A DNA stretch of 64,000 nt from Zobellia laminariae (GTDB lineage Bacteria > Bacteroidota > Bacteroidia > Flavobacteriales > Flavobacteriaceae). Both the position numbers and the translations under genes were made by a program. The stretch is taken from positions 620,001 to 684,000 of the forward strand of contig NZ_RCNS01000003.1 in the NCBI RefSeq assembly GCF_009725995.1, given 5' to 3'. The notes beneath the pieces were generated by a model. The model saw only the letters and a list, made by a program, of their open reading frames with translations, ran no database searches and was not told where the DNA came from. Within the stretch, counting starts at the first letter, position 1. Every line of letters starts with the position of its first letter. Below are positions 63,107-64,000 of this stretch, one piece after another.

Positions 63107-63454
63107 ATGATAAAAGATTATGGAAAACACTACAACGACCTCACAAGATTAATAAAGGAATTAGGGACTAATATACCCGACACTATAAGTGGCTTCAATA
63201 GTTTACACAAGGCCAGTACTGCAGAAGGTGTACTTTCTACCCAAACCAAGGAACTTATTGCTCTGGGTATTGCCATTACAGTTCGCTGCGACGGTTGTAT
63301 TGCCTTTCATGTGCACGATGCCATTGAAGCAGGCGCTAGTTCCGAAGAAATTATAGAAACCATAGGCGTGGCTGTTATGATGGGTGGAGGTCCCGCTCTC
63401 ATGTACGGTTGTGAAGCTTTGGAAGCATTGAACCAATTTGTGGTACTCCAATAA
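63107..63454 (+). CDS. AhpD-like carboxymuconolactone decarboxylase-family protein
   Basis: This 115-residue all-alpha CMD domain has the AhpD-type redox motif C61-D-G-C64-I-A-F-H68 (CxxCxxxH), the thiol pair that reduces a peroxiredoxin or acts as a thiol oxidoreductase. The C-terminus has VAVMMGGGPALMYGCEALEAL. Start is the first ATG after the operator. It is separated from ftsH by only one base, so the two are cotranscribed. Peroxidase partner unknown. Confidence 0.9.
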   Translation: MIKDYGKHYNDLTRLIKELGTNIPDTISGFNSLHKASTAEGVLSTQTKELIALGIAITVRCDGCIAFHVHDAIEAGASSEEIIETIGVAVMMGGGPALMYGCEALEALNQFVVLQ

Positions 63455-63455
63455 T

Positions 63456-64000
63456 ATGAAACGACAACCAAACAAAAAAGACACCGGTACGCCGGAGGAT
63501 AAAAACTCAAAATCGCCTTTTGGTGGATTCAATTCTAATTGGATTCTCATTTTGGTTTTTGGGTCTTTTGCCTTGTTCACTTTTATCTCCAGCCCTGTTT
63601 CTGCTACACAAGAAATAAGTTGGACGTTTCTTCAAGATTCGCTTTTAGCGAAACGTGAGGTTTCAAAAATAATAGTGGTCAATAAAGAATTTGCAGAATT
63701 CTATATTAAAAAAGATACCGCTGCAAACAAAGCTTCAAAAGATAGTGGCGAGAGTTTGTTTGGTAATATTCAAGGGCCTAAATACAGAATGACTATTGGC
63801 TCTGTTGAGAATTTTGAAAATAAGTTAGAACAAGCGCAAAGTTCTTTTTCGTCTCCAAACAAAATTGATGTTCAGTATCAAAACCGTACAAGTTGGGGTT
63901 CTACCCTGTCTTGGATTTTGCCACTAGTGGTACTTATGGCTTTCTGGTTTTTTATGCTGAAGCGAATGGGAAATGGAGGCGGTATGGGAAGTTCTATGAT
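63456..64000 (+). CDS. ftsH: FtsH-type ATP-dependent zinc metalloprotease, 3' end beyond window
   Basis: Visible are 181 codons from the ATG at 63456. There is a basic Pro-rich N-terminus, a first helix (about 29-47, NWILILVFGSFALFTFI), a periplasmic FtsH-extracellular domain (about 50-145: ISWTFLQDSLLAKREVSKIIV in its ISWTFLQ part) and a second helix (about 149-165, WILPLVVLMAFWFFML) ending MGNGGGMGSSM, which leads to the AAA domain. The AAA and HExxH parts are outside the window. It is the second gene of the AhpD-like unit. Whether this is the only ftsH or an extra, stress-regulated copy cannot be told here. Confidence 0.92.
   Translation, partial: MKRQPNKKDTGTPEDKNSKSPFGGFNSNWILILVFGSFALFTFISSPVSATQEISWTFLQDSLLAKREVSKIIVVNKEFAEFYIKKDTAANKASKDSGESLFGNIQGPKYRMTIGSVENFENKLEQAQSSFSSPNKIDVQYQNRTSWGSTLSWILPLVVLMAFWFFMLKRMGNGGGMGSSM

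Overview
The window is from a marine-type member of the Flavobacteriaceae (Bacteroidetes). Four things point there: two sensor proteins with two-component-regulator propellers, a TonB-dependent receptor with a carboxypeptidase-regulatory-like N-terminus, promoters of the Bacteroidetes type (-7 box TAnnTTTG), and starts that mostly lack a strong Shine-Dalgarno. I saw no rRNA, tRNA, CRISPR array, insertion sequence or phage gene. Genus-level placement (Maribacter/Zobellia/Arenibacter-like) is only an impression.

Layout. 1-2431: a propeller sensor cut by the window edge. 2.7-5.5 kb: a small cysteine-motif protein and an OprC/NosA-like, probably copper-linked TonB receptor. 5.5-24 kb: a mostly minus-strand metal/sulfide block. 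It holds TolC-adaptor-RND efflux, a PII-like protein, two DUF2892 membrane proteins, sulfide:quinone oxidoreductase, an overlapping 45-residue small protein plus DUF6132, an HMA metal-binding protein, a rhodanese, an MBL-fold persulfide dioxygenase/rhodanese, and a Crp/Fnr regulator with three cysteines in its sensor domain. Plus-strand genes at 14.1-20.25 kb interrupt this block: a propeller histidine kinase, a lipoprotein and a Fic toxin/antitoxin pair (mobile mystery proteins A and B). These carry duplicated DNA at their borders. 23.9-28 kb: an EF-hand lipoprotein / YHYH lipoprotein / tail-anchored exported protein triplet, present twice in tandem.

28-64 kb looks like one energy-and-stress island. 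It contains universal stress proteins, a cysteine-less ArsC-fold protein, a GH15 glucoamylase, a general-stress glycine-zipper protein, a ClC transporter, an MlaE-F-D lipid ABC system, enolase, a flavin-binding PPOX-fold protein and a TolC/HlyD/ABC-2 exporter (TolC gene frameshifted in an A7 run). A complete N-type ATPase operon (atpDCQRBEFAG), whose c subunit keeps Na+-ligand residues, diverges from a ppsA-ldh-gpmA-pfkB-fba-glk operon. Another Usp operon, a WG-repeat protein and an AhpD-like protein followed by ftsH (cut by the window end) close the window.

The most striking observation links these parts. I found 15 Crp/Fnr-type palindromes (TGAY-N4-RTCA across the island, GTAAC-N4-GTTAC-like in the sulfide block). 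Every one sits upstream of a transcription unit, with its centre 29.5 bp from the position of the -7 box. At that fixed position nine have a perfect TAnnTTTG, three match 5/6 and three match 4/6. This is what class II activation would look like. The island therefore reads as a single regulon, probably oxygen- or redox-controlled: glucan to glucose to phosphoenolpyruvate and lactate, with a Na+-ATPase, stress proteins and envelope transport. The architecture also corrects several start codons (35014, 53384, 61999). The regulator of the TGAY class is not obvious within the window. The Crp/Fnr protein at 20274-20906 is the natural candidate for the GTAAC class.
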